DNA from: Anthracocystis setariae
Lineage: Eukaryota; Basidiomycota; Ustilaginomycetes; Ustilaginales; Ustilaginaceae
DNA length: 35,350 bases
Assembly: GCA_928724745.1 (NCBI GenBank)
Contig: CAKMXJ010000012.1
Location: 580,001 to 615,350 of the forward strand
Direction: 5' to 3'
Shown in pieces: positions 1 to 10,769 of the stretch (its first letter is position 1; the number at the start of each line of letters is the position of its first letter). Position numbers and translations under genes: made by a program. A model generated the notes under the pieces. That model ran no database searches, was not told the DNA's origin, and saw only the letters and a program-made list of their open reading frames with translations.

Positions 1-2361
1 CTGGCCTACTCTGACACAGCCACTTACGGTCCGGCAGTCCTCCAATCCTGTATTTTGACACAAATAGTTCTCCCTTTGCCAGGTGGGGGAATTTTACCAT
101 TTCTTTGTGCCACTTGGAGCTTGAGGACTGGTGACCTAGCTTCTTAACAAGACGCTTGTCTACTTCTTCAGACAGTTTGAAGCCGTCTTTTGGAGGGACA
201 AGCATCTTCTTCTCCACTTTAAGTTCTGACTGAACGTACCAAGTGAAGAAGGTAAACCAAGTCTTGGTGCGGGAGGTACACTCACTTCCAGCTAGCTTCG
301 CCAGCCAGGTCTTGCTCTTAAGAGCAGTTTCCCAGGTTTTGGCTCGGCTAACTCCGCAGGTGATGTGCAAGGAAGGGATACCAAGTTCCTGAAGAATTTT
401 AGCATCCTTAACCTTGCGGTTTGATTTCCTCATTCCCAGTGCCCATTTTCCCGCTTTAACAACAACGCGTTCGAGCTGGTCAATGAGCTTGGTTTTGAGG
501 CCAAGACATGCGTCACCATAAGTGAGGAGTGGGATCAGGAGAGATCAAATTGCATGCATTTTCAACTGGATAGGTACGTTTACGTCACGGAGGAGCGGTC
601 GGAGATGGTTTAGACACTTCTCTCCTTCCTTTATTCTGTCATCAATATGTGCCTCTTGCCTCCGTCAGAGCCAAGTCTTCCGAAGTCTCTTCCAACTGTA
701 ACTCCAAGGTATTCATAAGAGGAAACGTAGGGGACCACTTCCGAACCAAGCTTAATGCCTGCGTTCTTCAGCTCTTCTTCTTGCTTTGGTGTACCGTTGT
801 ATACAGTAACACCACACTTTTCGATGCCAAACTTCATACTCCACGTGTCCGCCCAATGTGTTAAGTGCGCTGCCATCTGACCAAGATCTTCCACTGATCC
901 ACTCAGGCCTACAGTGTTGTCCGCAAACTGTAGTCCGGGGCACCGTTCTGTCTCTAGGCCTGTTACGTCAACACCAAGCTGTGAGAGAGAGGGGAAAATG
1001 TCATTCACAAAGATTGTAAGCAGTGTGACAGATAGGGGACAGCCTTGTCTGACACCGCATTTGAGCAAGAAGGAGGAGGATAGGGCTTCTCCATTGCAAG
1101 CTCTAGAATTAGAGTTTGCATAGAGATTTTCTACCCAGCTTAGGATGTTACCCCCAAGTCCTAACTCTTTGCACTTCCAGAAGAGAACGTAGTGGTTAAC
1201 CAGGTCAAATGCTTTCTTAAAGTCGATGTAAATTGCATAAGTTGGCTTTTGCTGGTTTGCCCCTTGTCTTACGATTTCAGAAAAACTGATTACCTGATTG
1301 ATTGTGCCTTCTTGGCTCCGGAAGCCCGCTTGGGTTACGGCAATCTTGTTTTGGTTTTCTAAGTAATTTTGGAATTGGTAGGCTGTCATTCTCGCAGCAA
1401 TCTTGCACATGATATTGATGAGTGAAATACCGCGGTAGTCTGCTGGATCATGAGAGTCACCTTTTTTGAACAAGGACACAATTTGTGCCTTGTTCAGTTC
1501 TTTGGTGCCGGCATTTCCACTTTCGACCATTTTGTTAATGATTTCCAGGAGGATTTTACCGGGTTTACTCAGTACAGTGTGAGTCTCCGAGTTTTGCTGG
1601 TCAGTATGGTGATGTTCAATTTCATTGACCATCAGCACTTTGAATAGCTCCGCCAGGATCCCATCTGCACCAGCCGCTTTCCTGTACTTAAGCTTCTTCA
1701 ACACCTCCTTTAGTTCGGATTCACTGAATTTGACATTCAGCTCCGGGCACACAGGTACTGAGTTCAGAGGAAGACATACGTCCAGCTCTGTTCTCTGTGC
1801 AAGTTTTGCGTAGTGCCAGGCAAAGATGTCCACTACGGCCTGCTCGCCCATACCTATGTGTCCATCTTCTGCTCTCAGGGCTCCCACTCTCAGGCTGTTC
1901 TTTTGCTTTTAACGGCAGTAGTTGTTCACCCAGTTGTGGAGGGTCCTGTAGTTGTGTTCCTTGAAAGCTTGTGCCCCAAATGCCACTTTCCGCTCTAACT
2001 CTTTAGCTTTTTGCATTCTAATTGCCTTCCAAGCCTCAGCCTTGGCTTTCCTCGTCTCCAGGGATCCGTCTGTAATCTCTACACCGTTCTTAATAAGACC
2101 GGCAAATGCCTTTTGGTATGCATATATTGCTACTTTTTGGTACAAGTCATGTGAAGACCCTTATGCTTCTTGAGATTATGCACACCCACATCAGATGCTA
2201 CATCCCAAGCCTTTGTCAGCCAAAGGTTTAAGGCGCCATCTTGCTCCTCTCTTTCCTCAAGAGAAAGGTTTGCCAAGACATCCCATCTGTTAGACGTGTT
2301 AATCACAGCTTCCTTTGTCTTGAGGGCTGCCTGGTCATAGATTGGACATTTTACTGCTGGT
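1..2361 (-). pseudogene. Decayed non-LTR (LINE) retrotransposon, reverse transcriptase
   Basis: This is antisense LINE-type reverse transcriptase coding sequence, running off the left edge. The longest open piece (1887 to 631, 418 codons) shows the palm motif YIDFKKAFD (residues 220-228), GVRQGCPLS (278-286) and the catalytic box as FADN (321-324) instead of FADD. Upstream, 2145-1909 is in the same frame, separated by one TAA at 1909-1911. Further upstream, about 2361-2140 continues in another frame (CPIYDQAAL onward). Downstream, a frameshift near 640 leads to a frame that stays readable to position 1 except for a TGA at 545-547. The element would copy its RNA into DNA at a nicked target. 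The stops, two frameshifts and the DD-to-DN change mean it is dead. The clade was not determined and no endonuclease domain is visible. Confidence 0.88.
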
Positions 2362-2362
2362 A

Positions 2363-2405
2363 AGACGCCGGCAGCTAGCGCAAATTGCAACAGTACTACG
2401 CAACA
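2363..2405 (-). repeat. 43-bp copy of the presumed gypsy LTR start
   Basis: This segment aligns without gaps to 12400-12442, with 37 of 43 bases identical and all six differences transitions. Read on the minus strand both begin TGTYGCG and run through TTTGCGCTAGCTGCCGGCGT. At 12442 this is where the gypsy 5' LTR is expected to start. Here only the fragment remains, beside the LINE. Confidence 0.6.
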
Positions 2406-2455
2406 TCCCCCCCCCTCCAAAGAGAGCCAAGGATGGGCGGTGTGAGACGGAGACT

Positions 2456-2583
2456 GCAGACAACAAGGCTGGGAAGCGAGGCCAAAACAAACGATCCAAA
2501 GAACTCTATACAAAACAGTGCAGACAACGAGGCTGGGAAGCGGAGCTGAAACAAACAATCCAGGGAACTCTATACGGAACGGT
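2456..2583. repeat. Two tandem 64-bp repeats
   Basis: Units 2456-2519 and 2520-2583 both begin GCAGACAAC and both contain AGGCTGGGAAGCG and GAACTCTATAC. A run of C lies just upstream (2407-2415). No gene was recognised between 2406 and 2690. Confidence 0.7.
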
Positions 2584-2696
2584 GATGGGTGTGTGGGGTT
2601 GCAACCACAGCCAGCGTGATGCGTGACGGACTGGTTGACTGTTGGTGATGGGGGAATTGCGGCAGGATGGTCAAGGGCTGTTGCTTTCACACTCTT

Positions 2697-3133
2697 GCTC
2701 TGAGGGCGGTTGCAATGTTGGCGCTCCTGAGTCTCGAGAGTGCATCTACGTCAGCATGAAGCTTGCCTTGTTTGTATCTGAACTCAAGGCTTCCCAGATG
2801 CGGCATCAGGTACGCACAGAGTCATTCTATCTGCAGCGTGAAATGGTGTTGACTGCAAGATGGGGACTTCAACACTGCCAGGAGGGGAGCGTGATCAGTG
2901 ACGACAATGACTTTCTCAGCGCCATTGAGATAGTGCTGGAGGCGGTGGATTGCCCATGCCAGGCACAAGATCTCAAGCTTGATGGCGGCCATCTTTGACT
3001 CCGTTGGTGTGGTGGTTTTTGAGATGAAAGCAATTGGCTGCTCAACTAAGCTCTCATTGTTGGCAGGTGGCGCAGCAGAGACAATGTGCTTGTGACATTC
3101 TGGCGGCAGCAGTGTCAAGACGTTGTGCAGTTT
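2697..3133 (-). pseudogene. Gypsy RNase H domain fragment
   Basis: The minus-strand translation reads PIAFISKTTTPTESK, then LEILCLAWAIHRLQHYLNG, then VVTDHAPLLAVL, then (after a TGA at 2822-2824) FRYKQGKLHADVDALSRL. This is the C-terminal two thirds of a Ty3/gypsy RNase H. There is no reverse transcriptase directly upstream; a chromodomain fragment sits there in the same frame. The main gypsy pol at 7304-5634 lacks exactly this portion of RNase H (gap near 6374), so this piece is either displaced from it or comes from a related copy. The TGA falls where CGA (Arg) would read through. Confidence 0.85.
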
Positions 3134-3324
3134 TCAGTTGTTGATTGCCTCATGGCAGTTGTCATACTCCAGACCTTGGGCATCTTCCCATGTGAGTCTG
3201 GTGCTGTCCTTCCATTTGATGCAGTACTGGAGGCGGCCTTTGTTAACTTGCTCATCCACTATGCATTCCACTTCATACTTGAGCTCTTCCTCTGATACAT
3301 CAGTCCCTTTGACCGGCATGGCAT
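3134..3324 (-). pseudogene. Chromodomain fragment of a chromovirus-type integrase
   Basis: The minus strand from 3324 encodes a chromodomain-like fold: YEVECIVDEQV, then LQYCIKWKDST, then LTWEDAQGLEY. It ends at TGA 3134-3136. Chromodomains at the end of Ty3/gypsy integrases guide insertion to marked chromatin. The aromatic after IKWK that completes the methyl-lysine cage in canonical domains is missing. On its upstream side the fragment is cut by the LTR at 3325-4626, so the integrase body is absent. The main gypsy element nearby has no visible chromodomain of its own. Confidence 0.75.
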
Positions 3325-4626
3325 TGTTACGGCTGGACAGAGGCTCCAGCCAGCGCGCCATCGGAACACTGCCCAACGGCCGCGCAGGGGAGTGGGCGTG
3401 CTGCGCAGCGTAAGGCCATTGTGAAATAATAGGGGAAGTGAAATTACGGCCTTTCGGCAAAGCCAAAATAAATGGTCAATTCTGGCTTTTGAGCGCAACT
3501 TACGGAAGTAGGCATTGGGTGATCAATCCCGACGTTGGGTTCTGACAAACAGTGGGTTTGTTAGAATCCCGGAAGTCTTAAGATATCCGGACATTCTCTT
3601 TGTTATTATTCCAAAGACCCAATGCCGGGTTTCTGACGTTCACGTTGTTTTGCAGAGGTTAGGAAGCTCAAATGAGGAATACTATGAATGCTCAACCACA
3701 ACTCAACAAGTTGTCAGAGAGAAGATAAGGTCAGGGTAAATGAGGAAAGATTTGATGAGATTTCAAGGGCACCAACGGAGCGTGGTAAGTAGTGCTTATA
3801 TACATGATGGAGCCACCAGGATACTTGTTTATGAGACTACTTGATGATGTGCTTCAAGGAGTGTCACACTTACAGTGTGGTCTCCTCACCTTGTCGCTAA
3901 TGTGCGTCTATGCAGGAGTGTGACTCATTGGCCGGATCAGGAAGATCCTTTATGGGTCTTTGCGACATATCATGGGGTTGCAAACCCGACGGCGGGTTTG
4001 AGATGATGTCTTGAATCTTCTGTCTCGAATTGTGTGTCTTGGGCATGTGTGTGGGAACTTTCCGTGATTTGAGTCAAGTCGCGTTGTGATTAATTGAATC
4101 CGGTCAAAATACCAAGTCCTGCATGCAGATTGTAAAACCCAACGTTGGGTTTGTGGCCAAAGGGTGAAATGTTCTAAGTGTGAGACGGTACATGGAACTC
4201 TGAGTTCCAACAGCCATTAGGGGCGCGCTGCGCGGTATGCTGTGAATGGAGGAGCGTGCCGCGCGTTGCTCCCTGAAGACGGAGGCGCGCTGCGCAGTGC
4301 TTGACACAGGGGTCCAGCCCATATGTTGTAAGTCAAGGCCGCGTGCGGCCCACGCATTCCTGGAAGAGGCACGCGCCGCATGGCACGCGTGATGCCTTAT
4401 AAGGTGGAAGCTGCGCGCCACCTCCCTGTTGTTGGTTTGTCTATTGTATTCTTAGTTACCTAGAGTAATAGTGAATAGCAGACCCAACGGTAGAATCGTT
4501 ATCCTCAGGATTGTGCCCGGTGACTCTCGTGGCCACCACTCCCGCCACGTGCTCTCAAGCCCAAGCCTCACACACCGCGCGCCGCGCCGCACAGTCAAGA
4601 GGTTACCAGACCCTTGGCGCTTAACA
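3325..4626 (+). mobile_element. LTR family A, copy 1 (interrupted)
   Basis: The ends are TGTTA (3325) and TAACA (4626). After removing the nested 793-bp LTR and one 5-bp duplication, 504 bp remain. That matches copy 2 at 15714-16249 (+) and copy 3 at 20708-21209 (reverse complement). Shared blocks include TGTTACGGCTG, the TATA-like CTTATAAGGTGGAAG near 4396, GTATTCTTAGTTACCT and the end CCTTGGCGCTTAACA. The flanks (GGCAT and CTCCA) are not a matching target duplication, so this copy may be one end of a rearranged element rather than a clean solo LTR. Confidence 0.85.
3420..4212. mobile_element. Solo LTR nested in LTR A copy 1
   Basis: It starts TGTGAAATA and ends TTCCAACA, flanked by the 5-bp duplication GCCAT (3415-3419 and 4213-4217). 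The uninterrupted site is visible in LTR A copy 3. It holds four palindromic blocks built on AACCC..GGGTT (3525-3541, 3614-3632, 3981-4000, 4135-4152). No coding capacity was recognised. Orientation is uncertain. Confidence 0.9.
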
Positions 4627-4746
4627 CTCCATTGTCAAGCCTTACAACTTGGTCCTCACCACACACACCACCCTCAAGAACTTGGACTGTTCCTGTCATG
4701 GTCAACAACAAGGCCATCTACAACATCTGCAGCACCATATTAGATT

Positions 4747-4930
4747 GCGAGTTTTAGTCTTGCGCTATGTGGCTGGAGTGGATCCTTTTCAAATGAATCC
4801 CGGCAGGCTCATCATTCTACTGTGAGATCTATTTCTCTGTTTGGACAAGTTGACCTTACTGGCAAGACGGTGGGCGACTGAGTTTATATACATGAGTGGG
4901 GTGGTCTCCAAATCTTCCTGGAGACCCTAC
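4747..4930 (-). repeat. Dispersed repeat C, possible gypsy 3' LTR remnant
   Basis: The reverse complement matches 17112-17294 closely, including CTCATGTATATAAACTCAGT, GGTCAACTTGTCCAA and AGATAGATCTCACAGTAGAA-like blocks. It lies just downstream of the gypsy integrase stop on the same strand, where a 3' LTR would be. It does not resemble the presumed 5' LTR at the other end, so ownership is uncertain. The TATATAAA is a likely promoter element. Nothing further was recognised at 4627-4746. Confidence 0.65.
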
Positions 4931-4997
4931 TGTCATAACCAAGTTATGGTTAATGTTCTGACGTGCAGTGAGCTTGAGCTAAAGTGAGTGATTGATG

Positions 4998-7900
4998 TCA
5001 TTTTGATGGAGGCAGTGTGAGTGAGACAAGATTCACAGGGAAAGCGGAACCAGCGAAAATAGGACTTAGCCCGATACAGCAAATCGGGCTTGGATCGGCG
5101 ATCTGGGAAGCGTAATAGGAATGAGACGTCTCATGACATCCTGCAGGAGCCCGGTCAAGTTGGGACATGTCAAAGAGGGGATTTACGTTGATGTCGCTTG
5201 GGAGGGAGAGTCGGACGTGGTGGTTGGAAAGCACTTCAGCCACAGGGAAGGGACCCAACTTGGTCGGGTCCAGCTTGGAGTATTGCGAGGACGCTATGAT
5301 GGGCCAATCCTTCAGACGTACAAAGACTTGGTCACCAACCTGAAGTTCTGGTAGAGGACAATGTCGGCGATTGTAGGTCCGTTCATCGACCGCCGCGGAG
5401 TTGAGGGTCTTCTGCCAGGCCGTCTCTACTTGTGCCTGTGCAAGAGTCAGCCTGTCCATGTGTGATTGGCTAGTCACAGATGGTAACACAGCTGTCTGGA
5501 TCTTGGCAATGTAGACCATGTCAAACGGTGTCTTGCCAGTGGCCATCGAGGGAGTGCGGTTGATGGCAAGCTCTGCCGCTGGTAGGAATGTCGTCCAGTC
5601 CTTGGGATGATGCAGTGCCAGCGCTTGCAGGACTCATTGAAGCGTCTGAATGTGCCGTTCCACCGGGTTGGCTTGTTGGTGGTATGGTGCTGATGGCTGC
5701 AAGGAGGCCCCAATGGCGGTTGCAAATCTTTGTCCCACCTGCCCAATGAAGCGGGTGTCCGAGTCTGACACAATCACCTTCGGAGTCCAACCTCGCCGCA
5801 GCACCATGTTGGTGAGCATGTTGTAGAGGTCCAAGGCCTTGTCGTACAAGTGGCAGGATTGCGTCAGCAGCATGCGTGAGAACAGGTCAACCACCACAAG
5901 CATGGCATCGTAGCCTTGGCACACTGGTAGCCCCAGCACCACGTCCATTGAGATGGTGTGGAACAGGTACGAGGCGGCCAGGGTTTGTTCCGCGCTGTAC
6001 TCTCCTGTCTGTCTGTTGAGTTTGGTGAGCAGGCACGTCGGGCAGTTGTTGATATAAGCCTGTAATTGTTTGGCCAAGTTTGGGTGGTGAAACTTTGCCA
6101 GACGCTGGGACATTTTAGTGAAGCCAAAGTGGCCGTCGTTGTGGTGTTCGACAAACAACTCCTTCATCTCCCATTCTGGAATGCAAAACTGCCGCAATGT
6201 GCGCCTCAGACCAATGTGCACAAGAGTGTTGTCCTGTATCTTGTACCCTAGTCTTGCCTTGCCTTTCTCTAAAGCTGCAATGATGTTTTGCAACGTTTTG
6301 TTGGTGCGCTGTCTGTGGAGCGCAGGGCTGGAGTCCTGGCTGACCAGATAACTGGCCGCAGCCTTGACGCAAGGAAGCTGCTGATGCAAGGCTGCTGCAA
6401 AGGCCTGGGCTGAAGCGTCAACATAGAGATAGAATGGGCGGCGATAGTCGGGATAGGCAAGGGTCGGGGGTGAGGACAAGGACTGCTTGAGTGACTCAAG
6501 AGCGGTGGTGTGCGTCTTGTCCCACGCAAGTTTGACTTGGCTGGCGGAAGTCCTCATGTCGTTTTGATTGACCAAATGCCATTTGTCGCCAAACTTCTTG
6601 TACCTGTGCCTCTTTGTCAGCGATGTCAACGGGGCAGCCTTGGCGGCATAGCCCAGAATGAAGTCGCAATAGTAATTGAAGAGGCCAGGGACGTGGTACA
6701 ACTGCTGGAGGGTTTGTGGCAGTGCCAGGTCTTGGACCGCGGCTGCGCAATTGCAAAGGATTGAGATGCCGGCGGTAGAAACCTGGCAACCCAACAGTGA
6801 GAGTGAGGGAATGGCAAACTGGCACTTGGACAGTGAGAACTTGAGCCCTACACGCTTGGCGGCGGAGAGAAGCTTGTCGAGGGACTGTGCATGCTGTTGC
6901 AAGGTTGGCAAGAATACAACGACATTGTCTAGGTACACCAGCGCTTCAGTCCAGCGCATGTTGCCAAGGAGTTGATCCATGAATTGCTGGAAGAAGGCTG
7001 GGGCGTTCTTGAGACCAAAGGGGATTCTTTTGTATTGGAAAAGACCCTTGTGGCAGACAAAGGCTGTCTTCCACTTATCCTTGGGGTCAACGTCAATCTG
7101 ATGATACCCTTGGATGGCGTCCAGCCCTGAAAAGAACTGATTGCCTGCGAGAGATTCAAAGACGTCGTCAATCCGGGGGAGAGGATATTGGTCTGGAACC
7201 GTGGACGTGTTGAGGCCGCAATAATCAACGCAGAACCGCCACTTTTGGCCTTGCCTGACAAGCAGCACGGGATACAAGATGCTTGAGGAGGACAGTTTGA
7301 TCATGTCCCAGTCGAGGAGTTGGTCAAGCGTCTCTTCTATTATGTGTCTTTTATTGGGGCTGACTTGTCAAGGAGCTTCCAGCTTCAGTGAGTCTGATTC
7401 CATGATAGGGATCTTCATTGCTGTGCCCTGGACCTTTCCAGGCCTGCCATCCAGCAAGAAGGCGTCAATGTGTCTGCGCAGGACAGTCACAACGGCGGCA
7501 TGCGGCTGGCCCGTGGCATTGAGCCCGACTTCAAAGACGTCATCAACCTTAGCCGTTGCGGTGGTGCAACATTGGGGACAAGCAAGTTCATTGTCGGCAA
7601 AGTCGAGGGGCTTGGCGGATAGCTCCTTGTCAGAGGTGAGGAAGGCAGAGGCTACATCGTCGGGGGCAGGGCGATGATCAACTGGAGCATTCATGTGGAA
7701 GTTGCTTGCGTTGGTTGACAGGTCATCCAGGCCAAGAGGCGTCGCCTCTCCAAGCGTGAAGCCCTGGACTAGGGTATGAGGCTGAGAACCCAGGTTGGTG
7801 ACAAGCACTTGTGATGTGTGCTCATCGATCACGGCGGCGGGTAGAGCCAGCTGTGTCTGGGAGTTGTCCGTCAACCAGGCTGCGGGCTGGAGCATGTAAG

Positions 7901-8745
7901 ATATTGCCTCCAGAGTTCAATGGTCAACCGCCACCCACGCGTGAGATTGTGCGGGGACAACTGTGTTGGACCAAACTGTGACCGCCTTGTTGATGGCCTT
8001 GGCTGTGAGGATCTTGCCCTGTGTATCAAAGATGGGGAATGAGACGACGTCAACCCACACGCATCCTGCTTGAATGTCGATGACCATACCACTAGTGTGG
8101 ATGACATCAAGCCCCAGGCAGATGCTGGGGGCAAAGTTTGTTACAACATGGAAGTCGGTGGTGGAGCAGAGTTGGGCGGGTGTATTGTCACCGCGCTTCA
8201 GCCCTTGGAGGCTGAACGATAGCGTGACAAACCCGGACAAGTGGTCAGAGCCAATGCCATTGATTCCTATGCCCGGCCCGTTCAGAGGTCTCAACTGCAG
8301 GTTGTTGACCAGTCTCTTGTCGATGATGGATAGCGTCAAGCCAGTATTGATAAGTGAGAGGCGGGGTTGAGAACCGTTGAGACTCACAAAGGCGGTGGTT
8401 GGAAGGTGTCTGGCCCAGGCGCGACCAGATCCCGTTGCCTTGGCGGTTGGCATGTGTACATTGACAGCGTTTGGGTTGCTGTTGCACTTCTGCTCAACCG
8501 CAAGAGTCATGAGACTGGGGTTAAGCAAAAGCATGCCGGTGCCGGGTGATGGCGAGAGGGAGGCGGCGTCGAGGGGCTTGGTTGTGACAGAACCTTGGGG
8601 AGTGTGAGCAATGGTCCAAGCCAGGTGGGCTGATGCTGTATGCACGCTTGCCCTGTGGATGACGGGTTCACCGTCATTGTGCCCTGGAGTGCCAAGGGTT
8701 GCCCGTGGGAGGTGCAGGGCGTTGAAACTATGGCAATGAGAATTG
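4998..8745 (-). pseudogene. Gypsy pol: protease, reverse transcriptase, partial RNase H, integrase
   Basis: One frame runs from about 8745 to 4998 with only three stops, all TGA (7917-7919, 7368-7370, 5634-5636). The protease core reads SLINTGLTLSII near 8348, with Asn at 8346-8348 for the catalytic Asp. RT begins after VSPNKRHIIEETLDQLL and shows FSGLDAIQGYHQIDV and VYLDNVVVF (the second Asp of YxDD is Asn, 6924-6926). RNase H starts with PFYLYVDASAQAFAAAL, then breaks off near 6374. Integrase has a zinc-binding HHCC set ending NNCPTC, then MDVV, VSDSDTRF and PVERHIQ as the DDE residues, and a C-terminal GPFPVAEVL...NPLFDMSQL segment. It would process Gag-Pol, copy RNA to DNA and integrate it. 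The lesions make it non-functional. Confidence 0.92.
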
Positions 8746-8752
8746 CCAACGC

Positions 8753-10759
8753 CTAGTTTAGAGACCTTGCGGTCTGTTCTTCCCCTGACAACGTGGTGTC
8801 TTGCGAATGTCCATCGGAGTTATGCGAGGACCCATAAGATAGGTCCAGGCTCGGCGAAACGGCGTCTTTGTCGCTGTCGTCATCAATGACAATGGTCTTG
8901 CCAGGGGAGATGGCGTAACCATATGCCTTGGTAAGCTCGACTTCCGCCTCTGCCATCACCTTTGTGTAATGGGCCTCAGCTTTGACTGTCAGATTGAGGT
9001 GGCGGCACTCAAAATCAAAACGCTCTTGTCAACACTTCTGACAGTTACAGCTGAGAGTGATGGTCTGACCAGAGTGAGGCATGCAATATGTTCTCACTTG
9101 ACAGCCGTTGTGCTCAACAAACAACACATTCTTGGGCCGGTACGTGTCAGCCAGCGACATGCCAGACAACCGCTGAGGGGTCAACTGTCGGGCTTGCTGG
9201 GGCCTGGCAGGCGGTGCGTGAGTTGCAGCCTGCCAGGCCAGGGCATTATCGGCTGGGCTGATCAGTACGGCGGTGGACACGGTGGACATTGAGTTGGACG
9301 AGGCGGGGGCCTTGAGAGGGTGGCGGTTGTCAAGTCGCCATGCTTGCTCCAGCGACTTTAGTTCAGTGAGGAGGTCCTGTACCTTTGGTACAGGAGCTAG
9401 GTGAGCTCTAACTGAGACTTGAAGTGAGGGAGGAAGGCCTAGGCGGATCTTGTGAGCAAGATCAGCCTCGTTGTGGTTTGGGTAGGCGGCACAAAGGAGG
9501 GACAGCTTACTGTAGAAGTACTGCTGTACCGTCTCGTCCTGCCAAACCCATTTGCAAGCGTCGGCAACTTGGCGGGCCTTGCCATCGTCCGGTCTGAAGG
9601 TGTTATGCTCCTGGGGTCTTAGAACCTCGGAACGTGGCGGTGCGTCTGTGTCGAGGCCAGGGGCGTGGTACCGGGTGTTGCTCCCGGGATCGTTGCCAAG
9701 ATAGCGGAGCGGGTGAGCGGGAGATCGGGAGAAGGTCTGATATTTCCACCTACTAGAGTGAGTAAGCTAAAATACAATCGACGTCTTAACGTGAGTGTGA
9801 TGGGATCAGGGTGTGGGGTTATGTGGCCCTCCCGGATACCCCCTCCGGGAGATGCCGCAGTCTCCCCCGATCACCGATCCGGGACCTCATCGGGGGAACT
9901 ACCCCCGCCCATGTTAATACTAAAACCAAACACTAACTCCCCCGATATCCCAATCATAACAGAAGGCTTTTGTCAGCTCGTTGTGCCAAGCAGACCAGGT
10001 TGTGAGTGACTGTCTGATGTTGTCTGACATCAGCTGGTACCACTGGGCAGCAGTGTTGCAAAGGCAAAGAGGAATAGTCTGCATGATGGCGAGCTCCCAC
10101 AATGCATTGGCGCGACTTCAGACAAGAGCGGTGACGCGGCCTCAAAAGAACTCAAGAGACTCGGGGTTGCCATTGTAGTACCCAATGTCATCTGGTTTGA
10201 CAGCGGGCAAGCGGACAGCCCCAGTCGGCTCGACGGCAGCGCTTGGTTCCCAGAGCAGTGAAGGCGGCTGTTGTGGTGGCCTTTGTTGTTGCTGTCGCTG
10301 CTCCGTCACTGTGTCCACCCACAGGCGGTGGGGTGGCTGTTGAGCAACGGGCAGCAGGGGACGTTGAGGTGGCTGGCGTCGAGTGGCTTCTACAAGTTCT
10401 TTGTCCAGATCTTTGTTGGTTGCGGCTGTGCAGCGTGGCTGTGGCGGTTGGCGACGGTTGTTGACGTCTAGCAATTGGGAGAGCATGGCGCAATTGGAGT
10501 CGGCTTGCTCTCGCGTTGCTTGCTGGAATGTCAGTTGCATGTGTTGCTGCAACTCCTGCATGCTGTGTAGCATCTGAGCAAGGAGCGCGGTCGCACTGGC
10601 AAACTCCAAATCACCAGCAGTTTGAACTGCCCTCGTCGTCCCTTCAGCATCTGGAGCCAACAACGAGTGTGATCCGTGTCCTTGTTTGTGCGTGGGAGTC
10701 GTGGCGGAGGGCTTGTTGGGGGAGGGCCCGTTGCCGCGGCAAGATGAGGAACCAACCAT
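8753..10759 (-). pseudogene. Gypsy gag (capsid), interrupted
   Basis: The likely start is ATG at 10759 (MVGSSSCRGN). The N-terminal part is Gln-rich, with LLAQMLHSMQELQQHMQL. The capsid region reads VKPDDIGYYNGNPESLEFF, AAQWYQLM, WHNELTKAF, then after the solo LTR RPDDGKARQVADACKWVW and YFYSKLSLLCAAYPNHNEADL. The Cys-rich NCQKC...FECRHL near 9030 could be the nucleic-acid-binding end but is not a standard CCHC knuckle. Internal stops are TGA at 10142-10144, 10118-10120 and 9029-9031; the frame ends at TAG 8753-8755. Removing the LTR plus one duplication (366 bp) restores a single frame, so the order of events is clear. Confidence 0.85.
9601..9961. mobile_element. Solo LTR inserted in gypsy gag
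   Basis: It is 361 bp with perfect 7-bp terminal inverted repeats TGTTATG/CATAACA. The target duplication GAAGG lies at 9596-9600 and 9962-9966. The interior contains GC-rich short palindromes such as CTCCCGGA/TCCGGGAG around 9830-9853. No related copy was seen in the window. Confidence 0.93.
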
Positions 10760-10769
10760 CGTGAAAAAG

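Noticed and set aside
4627..4746. Possible short coding exon
   Set aside because: A frame is open but too short and without recognisable similarity.
5634..10144. TGA as a sense codon or programmed readthrough
   Set aside because: The intact genes nearby end in TAG and TAA, so reassignment cannot be excluded from the window alone. CpG deamination explains the stops and the Asp to Asn changes together.
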